64,000 nt of DNA, taken from NCBI GenBank assembly GCA_034667225.1, contig JAXDKG010000017.1, positions 1 through 64,000 of the forward strand. The letters are read 5' to 3'. The notes below the pieces were generated by a model. The model was not told the DNA's origin. It saw only the letters and a list, made by a program, of their open reading frames with translations, and ran no database searches. The position numbers were made by a program, and so were the translations under genes. Below, piece after piece: positions 40,205-47,589 of this stretch (positions are counted from its first letter, which is position 1; every line of letters starts with the position of its first letter). Source of the DNA: DATMER01 sp034667225. GTDB taxonomy: Bacteria; Acidobacteriota; Thermoanaerobaculia; Multivoradales; UBA5704.

Positions 40205-40827
40205 AGCGGTCGGACCTCGTCTGGAAGCCGTCCCGCGTCGTCGGGGTTCCGCTCCTGCAGGCGCAGGTCGACCAGGGTGGGCCCGGTCCGTCCGGCTCCG
40301 GGATCGTCGGGATCTGTGCCGTAGAAGACCTCGTCCGGAGGGTCCTCGTTTACGCCCCGCATCTTCGCGGCTCCCCATTCAACGGCCTGGATGATCTTGT
40401 GATAGCCCGTGCAGCGGCAGAGATTGCCGGCCAGCGCCTCCTGGATCTCCGGCACGGAGGGCTCCGGGTTGTCGGCCAGCAGCGCCTTGGCGGTCATCAG
40501 GATGCCCGGCGTGCAGTAGCCGCACTGGGCTGCGCCGAGGTCGGCGAAGGCGGCCTGCAGGGGGTGGAGATCGTTGCCGGTCTGGAGCCCCTCGACCGTC
40601 TCGACCGCCTTGCCCTCCATCTCGGCCGCGAGGGCCAGGCAGGAGAGGATCGGCCTGCCATCCACCAGCACGGCGCAGGTGCCGCACTCGCCGAGCTCGC
40701 AGCCGTGCTTGGTGCCGGTCAGGGCCAGCTCTTCGCGCAGCACCTCCAGCAGCGTGTGGTGCACGGGGATCACGGCGAAGCGGTCCTCGCCGTTGACCCG
40801 GAGATGCAGCGTCACTCGATCACTCAT
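40201..40827 (-). CDS. 2Fe-2S subunit of the molybdenum hydroxylase
   Basis: 208 residues. The N-terminal plant-type 2Fe-2S site is CELGECGTC with a later C in RPILSC, and the second cluster domain has CGYC and CRC (AAQCGYCTPGILM … GNLCRCTGYHKI). These match small subunits of xanthine dehydrogenase-type enzymes, which are usually about 155-170 residues. Here a Pro/Asp-rich tail of about 45 residues (NEDPPDEVFYGTDPDDPGAG) is added. The start overlaps the end of the tetR gene by 8 bp. Transfers electrons from the Mo site to the FAD/4Fe-4S subunit. Confidence 0.9.
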   Translation of the reverse strand: MSDRVTLHLRVNGEDRFAVIPVHHTLLEVLREELALTGTKHGCELGECGTCAVLVDGRPILSCLALAAEMEGKAVETVEGLQTGNDLHPLQAAFADLGAAQCGYCTPGILMTAKALLADNPEPSVPEIQEALAGNLCRCTGYHKIIQAVEWGAAKMRGVNEDPPDEVFYGTDPDDPGAGRTGPTLVDLRLQERNPDDAGRLPDEVRPL

Positions 40828-41419
40828 GCCTCAAGCTCCTCACCATCATCTCGGCGATCTGCCGCCCGATCTCTCGCGCGCTCTTGCCGCCTTCGGGCCG
40901 GAACCACTTCACAGTCCAGTTGACGCTGCCGAGCAGCGCCAGGCTCGCCACTTTGGGGTCCGCCCGCAGGAACATCCCCTGCTCCATGCCTTCCTCGATC
41001 AGCGCGCGGACGATCTGCTCGTACTCGTCGCGCCGGGCCAGCACCCCGGCCCGCCGCTCTTCGCCGAGCGCCTCGACCTCCAAGTGCGCGAGCGACCCGG
41101 GCGTGCCCTCCTCGGGATCGTTCAGGCCCACCACGTGCTCTTCCAGCAGAAGCCGAAGCTTCCGGTCCGCGGGCAGGTCCAGCGCCCGCACCCGGGCCGC
41201 CATTTCGAGCAGGCGCGACAGCGCGCTCTCCTGCACGAAGGCCAGCAGGTCTTCCTTGTCCCGGAAGTAGTAGTAGAGGTTGCCGACCGCCATCCCGAGC
41301 TCGGCCGCGATGTCCCGCATGCCCGCCGCGTGCAGGCCCCGGGCGCGGAACACCCGCGAGGCGGCTTCCAGGATCTCGCGCTTCTTGCCGACCGCCCGAT
41401 CTGCAGCGATTTGAACCAT
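40820..41419 (-). CDS. TetR-family repressor of the molybdenum hydroxylase operon
   Basis: 199 residues. The N-terminal helix-turn-helix is typical (REILEAASRVFRARGLHAAG, MRDIAAELGMAVGNLYYYFR, DKEDLLAFV). The C-terminal part (LEVEALGEERRAGVLARRDE) resembles TetR_C ligand-binding domains of fatty-acid or aromatic acyl-CoA regulators. It is the first gene of a seven-gene unit ending at 34521. A perfect 9-bp inverted repeat covers its start codon (41408-41429), so autorepression of the whole operon is likely. Ligand unknown; a CoA thioester would fit the enzyme type. Confidence 0.9.
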   Translation of the reverse strand: MVQIAADRAVGKKREILEAASRVFRARGLHAAGMRDIAAELGMAVGNLYYYFRDKEDLLAFVQESALSRLLEMAARVRALDLPADRKLRLLLEEHVVGLNDPEEGTPGSLAHLEVEALGEERRAGVLARRDEYEQIVRALIEEGMEQGMFLRADPKVASLALLGSVNWTVKWFRPEGGKSAREIGRQIAEMMVRSLRHE

Positions 41420-41429
41420 CGTTCAAATC
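41408..41429. promoter_or_regulatory. Probable TetR operator over the start codon
   Basis: Perfect inverted repeat: GATTTGAAC, four bases CATC, GTTCAAATC. The CAT inside the loop is the complement of the ATG start of the tetR gene. The size and symmetry (9-bp arms, 22 bp total) fit a TetR dimer site. It is within 75 bases of the divergent lipoprotein gene start at 41481, so that gene may be controlled as well. Confidence 0.8.
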
Positions 41430-41480
41430 TTCGGCTGGAATGGTGCCCGCTGTCAAGCGCCTGGGATATGGTTGCGGGCC

Positions 41481-42416
41481 GTGAGCAGGAGATTTGTCCT
41501 TGTCGTCCTTGGTGTCCTTGTAGTCCTTGGGGGCTGCGGGGGCTGTGGGGGAGAGCCGCAGCCGGCCGGAAAGGACCTCAAGGACACCAGGGACAACAAG
41601 GACATCAAGGACGAGATCCCCGGGGTGGGCAGGGTTGTGGTGGATTGGCAGCGGTGGCAGGACCCTCCCACCCGGATCGCGATCGGCATTGGGGGCGTCG
41701 CGGCGGGACCGGCGGAGGGGCCGCTCGTGCCTTACCTTTTCCTGGGGCCTGAGCGGGCGGAGGACGCGCATCTCTTCGCTCGTGCGTATGCGCCGTTCCG
41801 CGCCCGGCTGGGGCGGAGCGAGCTGGTCTTCCACGGCCGCGGCCGGGTGCGGCCGGGACCGGTGGAGGAGCGGATGATCGTGGAGTGGGCGAGGCGCGTG
41901 GCCGCCGAGCAGGCAGGCGGGCGCAGCGGCGGCGCCTACGGCCTCGCGTTCTCTTGGCATCGGGGCGGCTCCCTGGGGAGCTGCGAGAGTGTGTCCGTGT
42001 TCCTGACCGGCGAGGTGTGGGCGCAGGCGTGCGCCTGGGGTGGGGACGAGGTGCGGGGCCGGCTCCAGCCCGCCGCGGTCGGCCGCGTCTACGGCTGGTT
42101 CGACTCGCTCGCGCCTTTCCAGTCCAGCCGGGAGTCGGGCTCCTCCGGGGAGGCCGAGCCCTCGCGCCTGGTCTTCGCCGGGGGGGGAACCCGGAAGCCC
42201 GGCGAAGACGAGCCCGCCGTCATCGAGGGCTTCGCCGCGACGCTCTTCCGGGAGCTGTCCGCGAAGCGGCGTGGCGGCGCGCCGCTTTCAGCGGAAGAGG
42301 CCTCTTCTCCCCGCTTGCTCCTGCCGTCCCAGGCCCTGCGCACCTCGCCCCCTCTGGCGCGCCTGGCGCCGAAGGTGCCACCGGCAGTTCCCCGACCGGA
42401 GCCGACCGGCGGCTAG
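41481..42416 (+). CDS. Lipoprotein of unknown function
   Basis: 311 residues from GTG at 41481; a TTG three codons earlier is possible, and neither has a clear ribosome binding site. A repeat-encoded signal (FVLVVLGVLVVLGGC) ends in a lipobox LGGC. A charged linker (GKDLKDTRDNKDIKDE) is encoded by an inverted set of the same 9-bp repeat. The body (VVVDWQRWQDPPTRIAIGIG … SSRLVFAGGGTRKPGED) is not a family I recognise; the C-terminal 30 residues are Pro-rich. It is divergent from tetR and its stop overlaps that of the convergent corA by three bases. Confidence 0.65.
   Translation: MSRRFVLVVLGVLVVLGGCGGCGGEPQPAGKDLKDTRDNKDIKDEIPGVGRVVVDWQRWQDPPTRIAIGIGGVAAGPAEGPLVPYLFLGPERAEDAHLFARAYAPFRARLGRSELVFHGRGRVRPGPVEERMIVEWARRVAAEQAGGRSGGAYGLAFSWHRGGSLGSCESVSVFLTGEVWAQACAWGGDEVRGRLQPAAVGRVYGWFDSLAPFQSSRESGSSGEAEPSRLVFAGGGTRKPGEDEPAVIEGFAATLFRELSAKRRGGAPLSAEEASSPRLLLPSQALRTSPPLARLAPKVPPAVPRPEPTGG
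41496..41531. repeat. (GTCCTTNNN)4 nine-base repeat in the lipoprotein signal
   Basis: Four units with GTC, GGT, GTA and GGG in the variable positions. In frame they encode Val-Leu-X in the signal peptide of the lipoprotein at 41481. An inverted set at 41571-41615 could pair with it in the mRNA. Confidence 0.9.
41571..41615. repeat. (AAGGACNNN)5 nine-base repeat, inverted relative to 41496-41531
   Basis: Units with CTC, ACC, (AGGGAC)AAC, ATC and GAG. Here the repeat is read on the strand that gives Lys-Asp-X and forms a hydrophilic linker just after the lipobox. Within one gene, both orientations of the repeat are thus translated. Confidence 0.9.
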
Positions 42417-43498
42417 AACCAGCGCTTCTTCCGAAAGTAGAAGACCAGCAGCAGCGCCACCGTGAACATCAGCGTCAGGGCGTAGGGATAGCCGAAGCGC
42501 CAGTTCAGCTCCGGCATGTTCATGGGCTTGCCCTCGGTGTGGAAGTTCATGCCGTAGACCCCGGCGATGAAGTTCAGCGGGATGAAGATGGTCGAGATGA
42601 TCGTCAGTACCTTCATCACCTCGTTCATCCGGTTGCTGACGCTCGACAGGTAGACGTCCAGCATGCCCGCGGCCAGGTCGCGAAAGGTCTCGATCATGTC
42701 GATGACCTGGATGGTGTGGTCGTAGCAGTCGCGGAGAAAGACCTGGGTCTCGGGGTGGATGACGTCCGACTCCTCGCGCTGCATCGCGGCGATGACGTCG
42801 CGCTCCGGCCAGGCCGTGCGCCGCAGGAGGAGCAGCTCGCGCTTGATGCGATGGACCTGCTGGATCGTCTCCGGGGTCGGGTTCGCCAGCAGCTCGGCCT
42901 CCAGGGTCTCGATCCGCTCGCCGAACTTCTCCATGACCGGGAAGAACTCGTCCACCAGGGCGTCGATCAGGGCGTAGGCCAGATAGTCCGGCCCCGCCTT
43001 GCGGATCAGCCCCTTGCCGCGGCGGATGCGCTCGCGCACGGCCTCGAAGGAGTCGCCCGCAATCTCCTGGAGCGTGATGACGTAGTTGCCGCCCAGGAAG
43101 AAGCTGATCTGCTCGGTCGCGAGGGTCTCGTCGTAGAGCAGCGACTTCATGATCATGAAGTGGTATTCGCCGTAGTCCTCGAGCTTGGGCCGCTGCCCGC
43201 AGTTGAGGACATCCTCCAGAGCCAGGGGGTGGAAGCCGAAATGCTTGCCGAGCGCCTCCAGGGCGGCAACGTCATGCAGCCCGTCGATGTTGATCCAGGT
43301 GACCGTCGGGCTGTCCCGGTAGGGGAAGAGCTGCTCGACGCGGGTGACGGTCTTCTCCTCCAGGCGCTCCGGCCCGTAGTCGATGACCGTCATGCGGACC
43401 TGCTCGACCCGCTTCTCGGGGGCCTTGAGCGTGCCGGGCGCGGTCCCCGGCTTGTGAAAGCGCTTCCCGACTCTCATCCCCTTACCGTTGCGCGCCAT
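42413..43498 (-). CDS. corA: CorA-type magnesium/divalent-cation transporter
   Basis: 361 residues. The C-terminal two helices carry the family hallmark YGMNF at the end of the first (FIPLNFIAGVYGMNF) and a second helix (YALTLMFTVALLLVFYF) followed by the basic end RKKRWF. The large N-terminal cytoplasmic funnel includes LALEDVLNCGQRPKLEDYGEY, typical of the CorA branch with an extended N-terminus. It forms a pentameric channel for Mg2+ (also Co2+/Ni2+ in some members). Single gene; its stop overlaps the stop of the convergent lipoprotein gene. Confidence 0.95.
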   Translation of the reverse strand: MARNGKGMRVGKRFHKPGTAPGTLKAPEKRVEQVRMTVIDYGPERLEEKTVTRVEQLFPYRDSPTVTWINIDGLHDVAALEALGKHFGFHPLALEDVLNCGQRPKLEDYGEYHFMIMKSLLYDETLATEQISFFLGGNYVITLQEIAGDSFEAVRERIRRGKGLIRKAGPDYLAYALIDALVDEFFPVMEKFGERIETLEAELLANPTPETIQQVHRIKRELLLLRRTAWPERDVIAAMQREESDVIHPETQVFLRDCYDHTIQVIDMIETFRDLAAGMLDVYLSSVSNRMNEVMKVLTIISTIFIPLNFIAGVYGMNFHTEGKPMNMPELNWRFGYPYALTLMFTVALLLVFYFRKKRWF

Positions 43499-43552
43499 GG
43501 CATCCCTCCGGCGGCATTATGGAAGAAAACCGGGAAGGCGTAAGCTCACCTC

Positions 43553-43906
43553 ATGATTCAGCCCAGGAAGCTTCTCCTCGTCCCGGTCCTCCTCCTCGGC
43601 CTGACCGCCGCGATGGCAGCGGAAAAAACGGCGTCGGCGGTCGACGTCCGCCTGACCGAGTACACCATCGAGATGCCGGCGACCCTGCCCGCCGGCCCGA
43701 CGGCTTTCGCCGTCCACAACGAGGGCCGCAAGAGCCACAGCTTCAAGATCCAGGGGCCGGGGATCGACGCCATGCTGGAGACGGTCGTAAGGCCGAAGGA
43801 GACCGGCACCCTCCAGGTCACTCTCCAGCCCGGCGAGTACCAGATTCACTGCCCGATCGGCAGCCACGCCGCGAAAGGGATGACGATGAAGCTGGCGGTG
43901 CGCTGA
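43553..43906 (+). CDS. Exported cupredoxin-like copper protein
   Basis: 117 residues with a signal peptide (KLLLVPVLLLGLTAAMAAEK). The cupredoxin blue-copper ligands are in place: His62 (KSHSF), Cys100 (IHCP), His105 (GSH) and Met110 (KGM), giving the C-x4-H-x4-M pattern of type 1 copper sites. The rest is short beta strands (VDVRLTEYTIEMPATLPAGP). It is likely a small periplasmic electron carrier. It stands alone between convergent and divergent genes, so no partner is clear. Confidence 0.85.
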   Translation: MIQPRKLLLVPVLLLGLTAAMAAEKTASAVDVRLTEYTIEMPATLPAGPTAFAVHNEGRKSHSFKIQGPGIDAMLETVVRPKETGTLQVTLQPGEYQIHCPIGSHAAKGMTMKLAVR

Positions 43907-43933
43907 GCTACGGGCAGCACACCGCACCGGGGC

Positions 43934-44557
43934 TTACGGCTTGACGACGATGTCGCCTTCCCACTTATTTGGGTCGACCAGGGCGTACTCCCAGACCGGA
44001 AAGATCGGGCAGTCGCCCGCGTTCGAAAGGAGGTCCTGGGACGGTATCCCAACGTCGTCCTTCCGCTCGGCGTCCGTCGCCCACCACCTCAGGTAGGCGC
44101 CGTCGTCGCCCTTCACCTCCGCGTCGGTTGGGACCCATCCCCTCTCCCGCGGCTTGCAGAACACCCAGGTGAGCCTGTCCGGCACCCTCGGATTCTCCAC
44201 ATTGTCTTCGACCACGAGCTGCACCAACGTCCCAAAGAAGCTCTTGTGGCTGGAATCCAGGACGTATCCGCTCATCAGGGCCCTGTTCTTCTCAACCGTC
44301 AAGTCGTCGAAATCGACCTTGACGTAGACCGGTATGGCATCTCCGCGACGGGGGTCTTCGACATCATCGCCGTCCACGATCTTTGCCTCGTCGGCGAAGG
44401 CCATCGAGCCGCCCCTCTCGTCCGCTTGGAATTCCACGGTCTTGAAAAGGTCGTCTTCCAGCAGGAACCGGTAGTTGCCGCTGGCAGATTGGGCGGTGGC
44501 CAGCTGCGGCATCGTGAGGCTGAACACCAAAATCGACGTAAACCCGAGATTCTTCAT
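43934..44557 (-). CDS. Secreted hypothetical protein
   Basis: 207 residues; ATG at 44557 starts a signal peptide (SILVFSLTMPQLATAQSASG), and AAGGAGCT lies upstream. The mature part is acidic, with strands such as GNYRFLLEDDLFKTVEFQAD, DDLTVEKNRALMSGYVLDSS and RLTWVFCKPRERGWVPTDAE. Two cysteines (in FCKP and DCPIF) could form a disulfide. No family recognised. It lies 60 bp after the end of the subtilase gene on the same strand, so read-through from the sigma-factor operon is possible. Confidence 0.65.
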   Translation of the reverse strand: MKNLGFTSILVFSLTMPQLATAQSASGNYRFLLEDDLFKTVEFQADERGGSMAFADEAKIVDGDDVEDPRRGDAIPVYVKVDFDDLTVEKNRALMSGYVLDSSHKSFFGTLVQLVVEDNVENPRVPDRLTWVFCKPRERGWVPTDAEVKGDDGAYLRWWATDAERKDDVGIPSQDLLSNAGDCPIFPVWEYALVDPNKWEGDIVVKP

Positions 44558-44617
44558 GGTAAAGCTCCTTGAAGGAACAACAGTCTACCGCACTCAGGCG
44601 TATCTCGGCCGCAAATG

Positions 44618-45793
44618 TTACGGACAGGAGCCGATGCCGGAGGCGCTGACCAGGGCCGCGCAGGCGTCGATCTGGGAGAGGCGGGCGGTCTTGTGGAAGA
44701 GGGCCGCGAGCTCGGGCGGCGTGAGCTTGGGGTTGCGCTCCAGGAGCAGGGCCGCGACCCCGGAGGCCTCGGCCGCCGCGATCGAGCTGCCGGAGAAGAA
44801 GTCGTAAGAGCCGCGGGGTACGGTCGTCAGGATGTCCACCGCCGGCGCCGCCAGGAACGCCTGCCCTGGAGGCTCCGGCTGAACATTGCCGGAGATTCCG
44901 ATCACCCCCTGCATGGACGCGGGGAAAGCCCGGGCACCCGGCTTGGACGGCGCGGCGGCCACCACCACGATGCCGCGCTCGAGGGCCACCTTGATGAGCC
45001 GCGTCAGGAGGACGTCCGGCGGTCCGGCGAGGCTGAAGTTGATCACCTGCGCGGCCTCGGCGATCGCGAAGTCCACGGCCTTGGCCAGGGTGTAGCTGTT
45101 GCAGACCGCCTCCCGCGCTCCCGCCGGCTGCTGCCAGCAGGCCTTGAGCGCGTAGATCTGCGCCTGCGGCGCGACTCCCACGATCCCGATCTCGTTGTTG
45201 GCCGCCGCGGCGATCACCCCGGCCACGGCCGTGCCATGGAAGTCGGTGGTGAAGCTGCGCTCCCCCTGGTCCACGAAGTTCTGCGCTTTGACCACCCGTC
45301 CGCGCAGGTCGGGATGGTCGAGATCGACCCCGGTGTCGATGATCGCGATCCGCACTCCCTTGCCCGTGGCCCAGCGGTGGGCCTGCTGAAGGTGCAGCGC
45401 CTCGGCGCTATGCTGGAGTCGGGCGTAGGGATCGTTCCACGGGCCTGGCTCGGCCAGCACGTCGAAGGTCTCGATCGGTTGCACCGAGCCGACCCGGGGA
45501 TCGGAGGCGAGGCGCCGGGCCACCTCCGCGGGCTGCCTCCCGCCGGTGACCTCGAAGACCACGCACTGCTCGCCGAGCGAAGCCAGGTTCCAGGAGTAGA
45601 CCGTGCGCAGCCCGTAGGTCTGCGCCAGGGCCGCGGTGTTGCTTCCCAGGATGGCCGGCGGCGCGGGAGCGAGCATGACCATCACCTGGGGAGCGCCGGG
45701 ACGGGTGCCCGGAGCCACGCCCTCGGGAGCGGGCGCGCCCGAGCCTGCGCAGCCGGCCAGCAGGAGGAGAAGAAGGAGACGAAAGGCTTTCAT
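44618..45793 (-). CDS. Subtilase-family (S8) serine protease lipoprotein
   Basis: 391 residues. A signal with lipobox (LLLLLLLAGC, Cys15) precedes an I9-like propeptide region (about 55-110; CVVFEVTGGRQPAEVARRLA). The protease domain has Asp153 (IIDTG), His186 (DFHGTAVAG) and Ser337 in GSSIAAAEASGVAA; the usual GTSMAAP is altered at several positions. It is probably anchored to a periplasmic face. It is the third gene of a sigma/anti-sigma/protease operon; ATGA overlap with the anti-sigma gene. The adjacent anti-sigma factor has its own propeptide-like domain, suggesting that the two proteins interact. Confidence 0.85.
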   Translation of the reverse strand: MKAFRLLLLLLLAGCAGSGAPAPEGVAPGTRPGAPQVMVMLAPAPPAILGSNTAALAQTYGLRTVYSWNLASLGEQCVVFEVTGGRQPAEVARRLASDPRVGSVQPIETFDVLAEPGPWNDPYARLQHSAEALHLQQAHRWATGKGVRIAIIDTGVDLDHPDLRGRVVKAQNFVDQGERSFTTDFHGTAVAGVIAAAANNEIGIVGVAPQAQIYALKACWQQPAGAREAVCNSYTLAKAVDFAIAEAAQVINFSLAGPPDVLLTRLIKVALERGIVVVAAAPSKPGARAFPASMQGVIGISGNVQPEPPGQAFLAAPAVDILTTVPRGSYDFFSGSSIAAAEASGVAALLLERNPKLTPPELAALFHKTARLSQIDACAALVSASGIGSCP

Positions 45794-46443
45794 CTATTGC
45801 TCATGACCGGTTCCGCGAAGCTCACCTCGGGGCGGCTCCTCAGATGCTGGAGGACGACAGGCAGCGGATCGCGGCCCTCGGGCAGCTCGACGGTGTAGAC
45901 GCCGAGGGGCGAGGGGCCGCCCGCGAGCTGGCCGCCGATCGGCAGGAGCACGTCGCGGATCTGGCGCTCGGTCGCTCCGTCTGCGAACACCACCCGGACC
46001 TGTTGGCCTCCTGCGACGGCGACCGCATCTGAGAGAGTCGTGAATTGAGCTGGCGGCGGGGAAGGTGGGGAAAGCGGCATCCGCATCCAGCCGGCAGCCA
46101 GCAGGAGGAGTGCCGCGAGCTGCCCGGACAAGACCCAGCGCACCGGCTTCGGCGTGGCGGTCAGCAGCCCCGCCAGCCGCGCGCGGGTCGAGGACCCCTC
46201 GGCCTCGTCCAGCCGCGACATCAGCCGCGAGAGCCGGGCGGGATGGGGCGTGGGCGCTTCCACCGCCGTCAGCCGCACCGCCTCGCCGAGCTGCCGGCAG
46301 GCTTGCATCTCCTCCCGGCAGCGCTCGCACTGGGCGGCGTGCTCCTCGACGGTCCGCCTCTCGGCCTCCCCGAGGGTGCCGTTCGCGTACCAGGGGAGCA
46401 GCTCCCAGATGCGCTGATGGAGCCGCTCGTCTTCCTGTCTCAT
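45790..46443 (-). CDS. Anti-sigma factor with subtilase-propeptide-like periplasmic domain
   Basis: 217 residues from ATG at 46443, eight bases after GGAGGG; an ATG two codons earlier is too close to that site. The N-terminal zinc-finger anti-sigma motif is His35-x3-Cys39-x2-Cys42 (HAAQCERC). One membrane helix follows (VLSGQLAALLLLAAGWMRM). The C-terminal 70 residues (VRVVFADGATERQIRDVLLP … LPVVLQHLRSRPEVSFAEPV) resemble I9/fervidolysin-type protease propeptides. It should hold the sigma factor of 46460-47041 at the membrane until a periplasmic signal, possibly from the neighbouring subtilase, releases it. That last step is inference. Confidence 0.85.
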   Translation of the reverse strand: MRQEDERLHQRIWELLPWYANGTLGEAERRTVEEHAAQCERCREEMQACRQLGEAVRLTAVEAPTPHPARLSRLMSRLDEAEGSSTRARLAGLLTATPKPVRWVLSGQLAALLLLAAGWMRMPLSPPSPPPAQFTTLSDAVAVAGGQQVRVVFADGATERQIRDVLLPIGGQLAGGPSPLGVYTVELPEGRDPLPVVLQHLRSRPEVSFAEPVMSNR

Positions 46444-46459
46444 CTCCATAACCCTCCGC

Positions 46460-47041
46460 TCAGACAGCTCGCGATACACCCATGCCGGGCAGCAGCTCCC
46501 GCAGGCGCCGCCGGGCGTGGAACATCCTCGTCTTCACGGTATTCACGGGGCAGCCCATGATCTCCGCAATCTCCTGATAGGCGAAGCCGTGGTAGTAGGT
46601 CAGCTCCACCACGGTCCGCTGCTCCAGCGGCAGGGCGCGGAGCGCCCGCCCGAGGACGTCCGCCATCTCCCTGCGGGCGAGGAGCCCCTCGGGGCCGGGG
46701 CTCTCGTCGGTCATCGGCTCCTCGACGTCCGACTCCTCGATCTCCGCGTTGTGGCGGCCCTGGCGAGCCAGGGCCTTGAGCGCCTTGTGGTAAGCGATGC
46801 CGAAGATCCAGGTCGAAGGGCGCGAGCGCCCGTTGAACGACGCGGCGCCCGTCCAGACAGCCAGCATCACGTCGTCGAGCACCTCCTCCGCCAGCTCCGG
46901 CCTCCGGATCGTCTTGAAAAGATAGGCGAACAGCCGGCGATAGTAGGCGTGGTAGAGCGCCTCGAAGGCCCGGCGGTCCTTGGCCGCGATCCGGCGCAGC
47001 AGGGCCGTTTCGCTCTCGGGAGTGGAAGCCGTCCGGGACAT
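46460..47041 (-). CDS. ECF-type RNA polymerase sigma factor
   Basis: 193 residues. Region 2 is visible as DRRAFEALYHAYYRRLFAYL and ELAEEVLDDVMLAVWTGAAS, region 4 as ALPLEQRTVVELTYYHGFAY and QEIAEIMGCPVNTVKTRMFH with ARRRLRELL. ATG at 47041. Upstream, a promoter with GAACCTTT and GGGACATAC matches one facing the other way (47085-47113), consistent with autoregulation and a divergent target. The anti-sigma gene starts 16 bases after its stop. The sigma subgroup was not determined. Confidence 0.9.
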   Translation of the reverse strand: MSRTASTPESETALLRRIAAKDRRAFEALYHAYYRRLFAYLFKTIRRPELAEEVLDDVMLAVWTGAASFNGRSRPSTWIFGIAYHKALKALARQGRHNAEIEESDVEEPMTDESPGPEGLLARREMADVLGRALRALPLEQRTVVELTYYHGFAYQEIAEIMGCPVNTVKTRMFHARRRLRELLPGMGVSRAV

Positions 47042-47050
47042 GATCTTCGA

Positions 47051-47079
47051 GTATGTCCCAGCCGGCCGCCGAAAGGTTC
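47051..47079 (-). promoter_or_regulatory. ECF-type promoter of the sigma-factor operon
   Basis: On the minus strand: GAACCTTT (47079-47072), 12 bases, GGGACATAC (47059-47051), then the sigma ATG ten bases on. GAACC-type -35 boxes are usual for ECF sigma factors. An identical layout on the plus strand begins at 47085. The two -35 boxes form the perfect inverted repeat AAAGGTTC-AAGAA-GAACCTTT. Confidence 0.7.
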
Positions 47080-47084
47080 AAGAA

Positions 47085-47113
47085 GAACCTTTTCCCTGAC
47101 CGCCGGGACAGAC
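47085..47113 (+). promoter_or_regulatory. ECF-type promoter of the haem lipoprotein/DUF5777 unit
   Basis: GAACCTTT (47085-47092), 12 bases, GGGACAGAC (47105-47113), ending 32 bases before the ATG at 47146. Box sequences and spacing match the opposite promoter in all but one box position. This places 47146-48393 in the likely regulon of the sigma factor at 46460-47041. Confidence 0.7.
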
Positions 47114-47145
47114 GGGCAGCGAGGAAGGGGTGGTGAAGGTCTACC

Positions 47146-47580
47146 ATGCGTTTGCGACTTGCCCGTAAAGCCTATGTCCTGGCCGCGCTGCTGCTGGCGG
47201 CCTGCGGCGATGTGAAGAGCCCGACCGAGCCCTTGGGGGCTCCGGACGGTCAGGCCTTCACCTTCGCCCAGGTCCAGGCGCAGGTCTTCACCCCGACCTG
47301 CGCCAAGGCCGGCTGCCACTCGGCCTCGGCGGGCTCCGGCGGCCTGGTCCTGGAGGCGGGGCGGTCCTACGGCGAGATCGTGAACCGTCCCGCGGTCGGG
47401 AACGCTTCGCTCGACCGCATCGAGCCGGGAGATCCCGGGCGGAGCTACCTGATCAAGAAGCTGCGGGGCGACCCGGACATCACCGGCGCCCGCATGCCCC
47501 TGGACAACCCGGGCTCGCTCACCCAGGAGCAGATGGACGGCCTCGTCGGCTGGGTTCTGGCCGGCGCCCCGAACAACTGA
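47146..47580 (+). CDS. Cytochrome-like lipoprotein with CX4CH site
   Basis: 144 residues. Signal with lipobox (YVLAALLLAAC). The site FTPTCAKAGCHSAS has a CX4CH spacing in place of CX2CH, as in some planctomycete-type and related cytochrome domains; haem attachment is probable but not certain. ARMPLDNPGSLTQEQMDGLV contains the Met that would be the second haem ligand, and QMDGLVGWVLAGAP is the usual C-terminal helix. ATG at 47146. It is nine bases upstream of the DUF5777 barrel gene and driven by the ECF-type promoter at 47085. Confidence 0.8.
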   Translation: MRLRLARKAYVLAALLLAACGDVKSPTEPLGAPDGQAFTFAQVQAQVFTPTCAKAGCHSASAGSGGLVLEAGRSYGEIVNRPAVGNASLDRIEPGDPGRSYLIKKLRGDPDITGARMPLDNPGSLTQEQMDGLVGWVLAGAPNN

Positions 47581-47589
47581 GGAGGCCGC

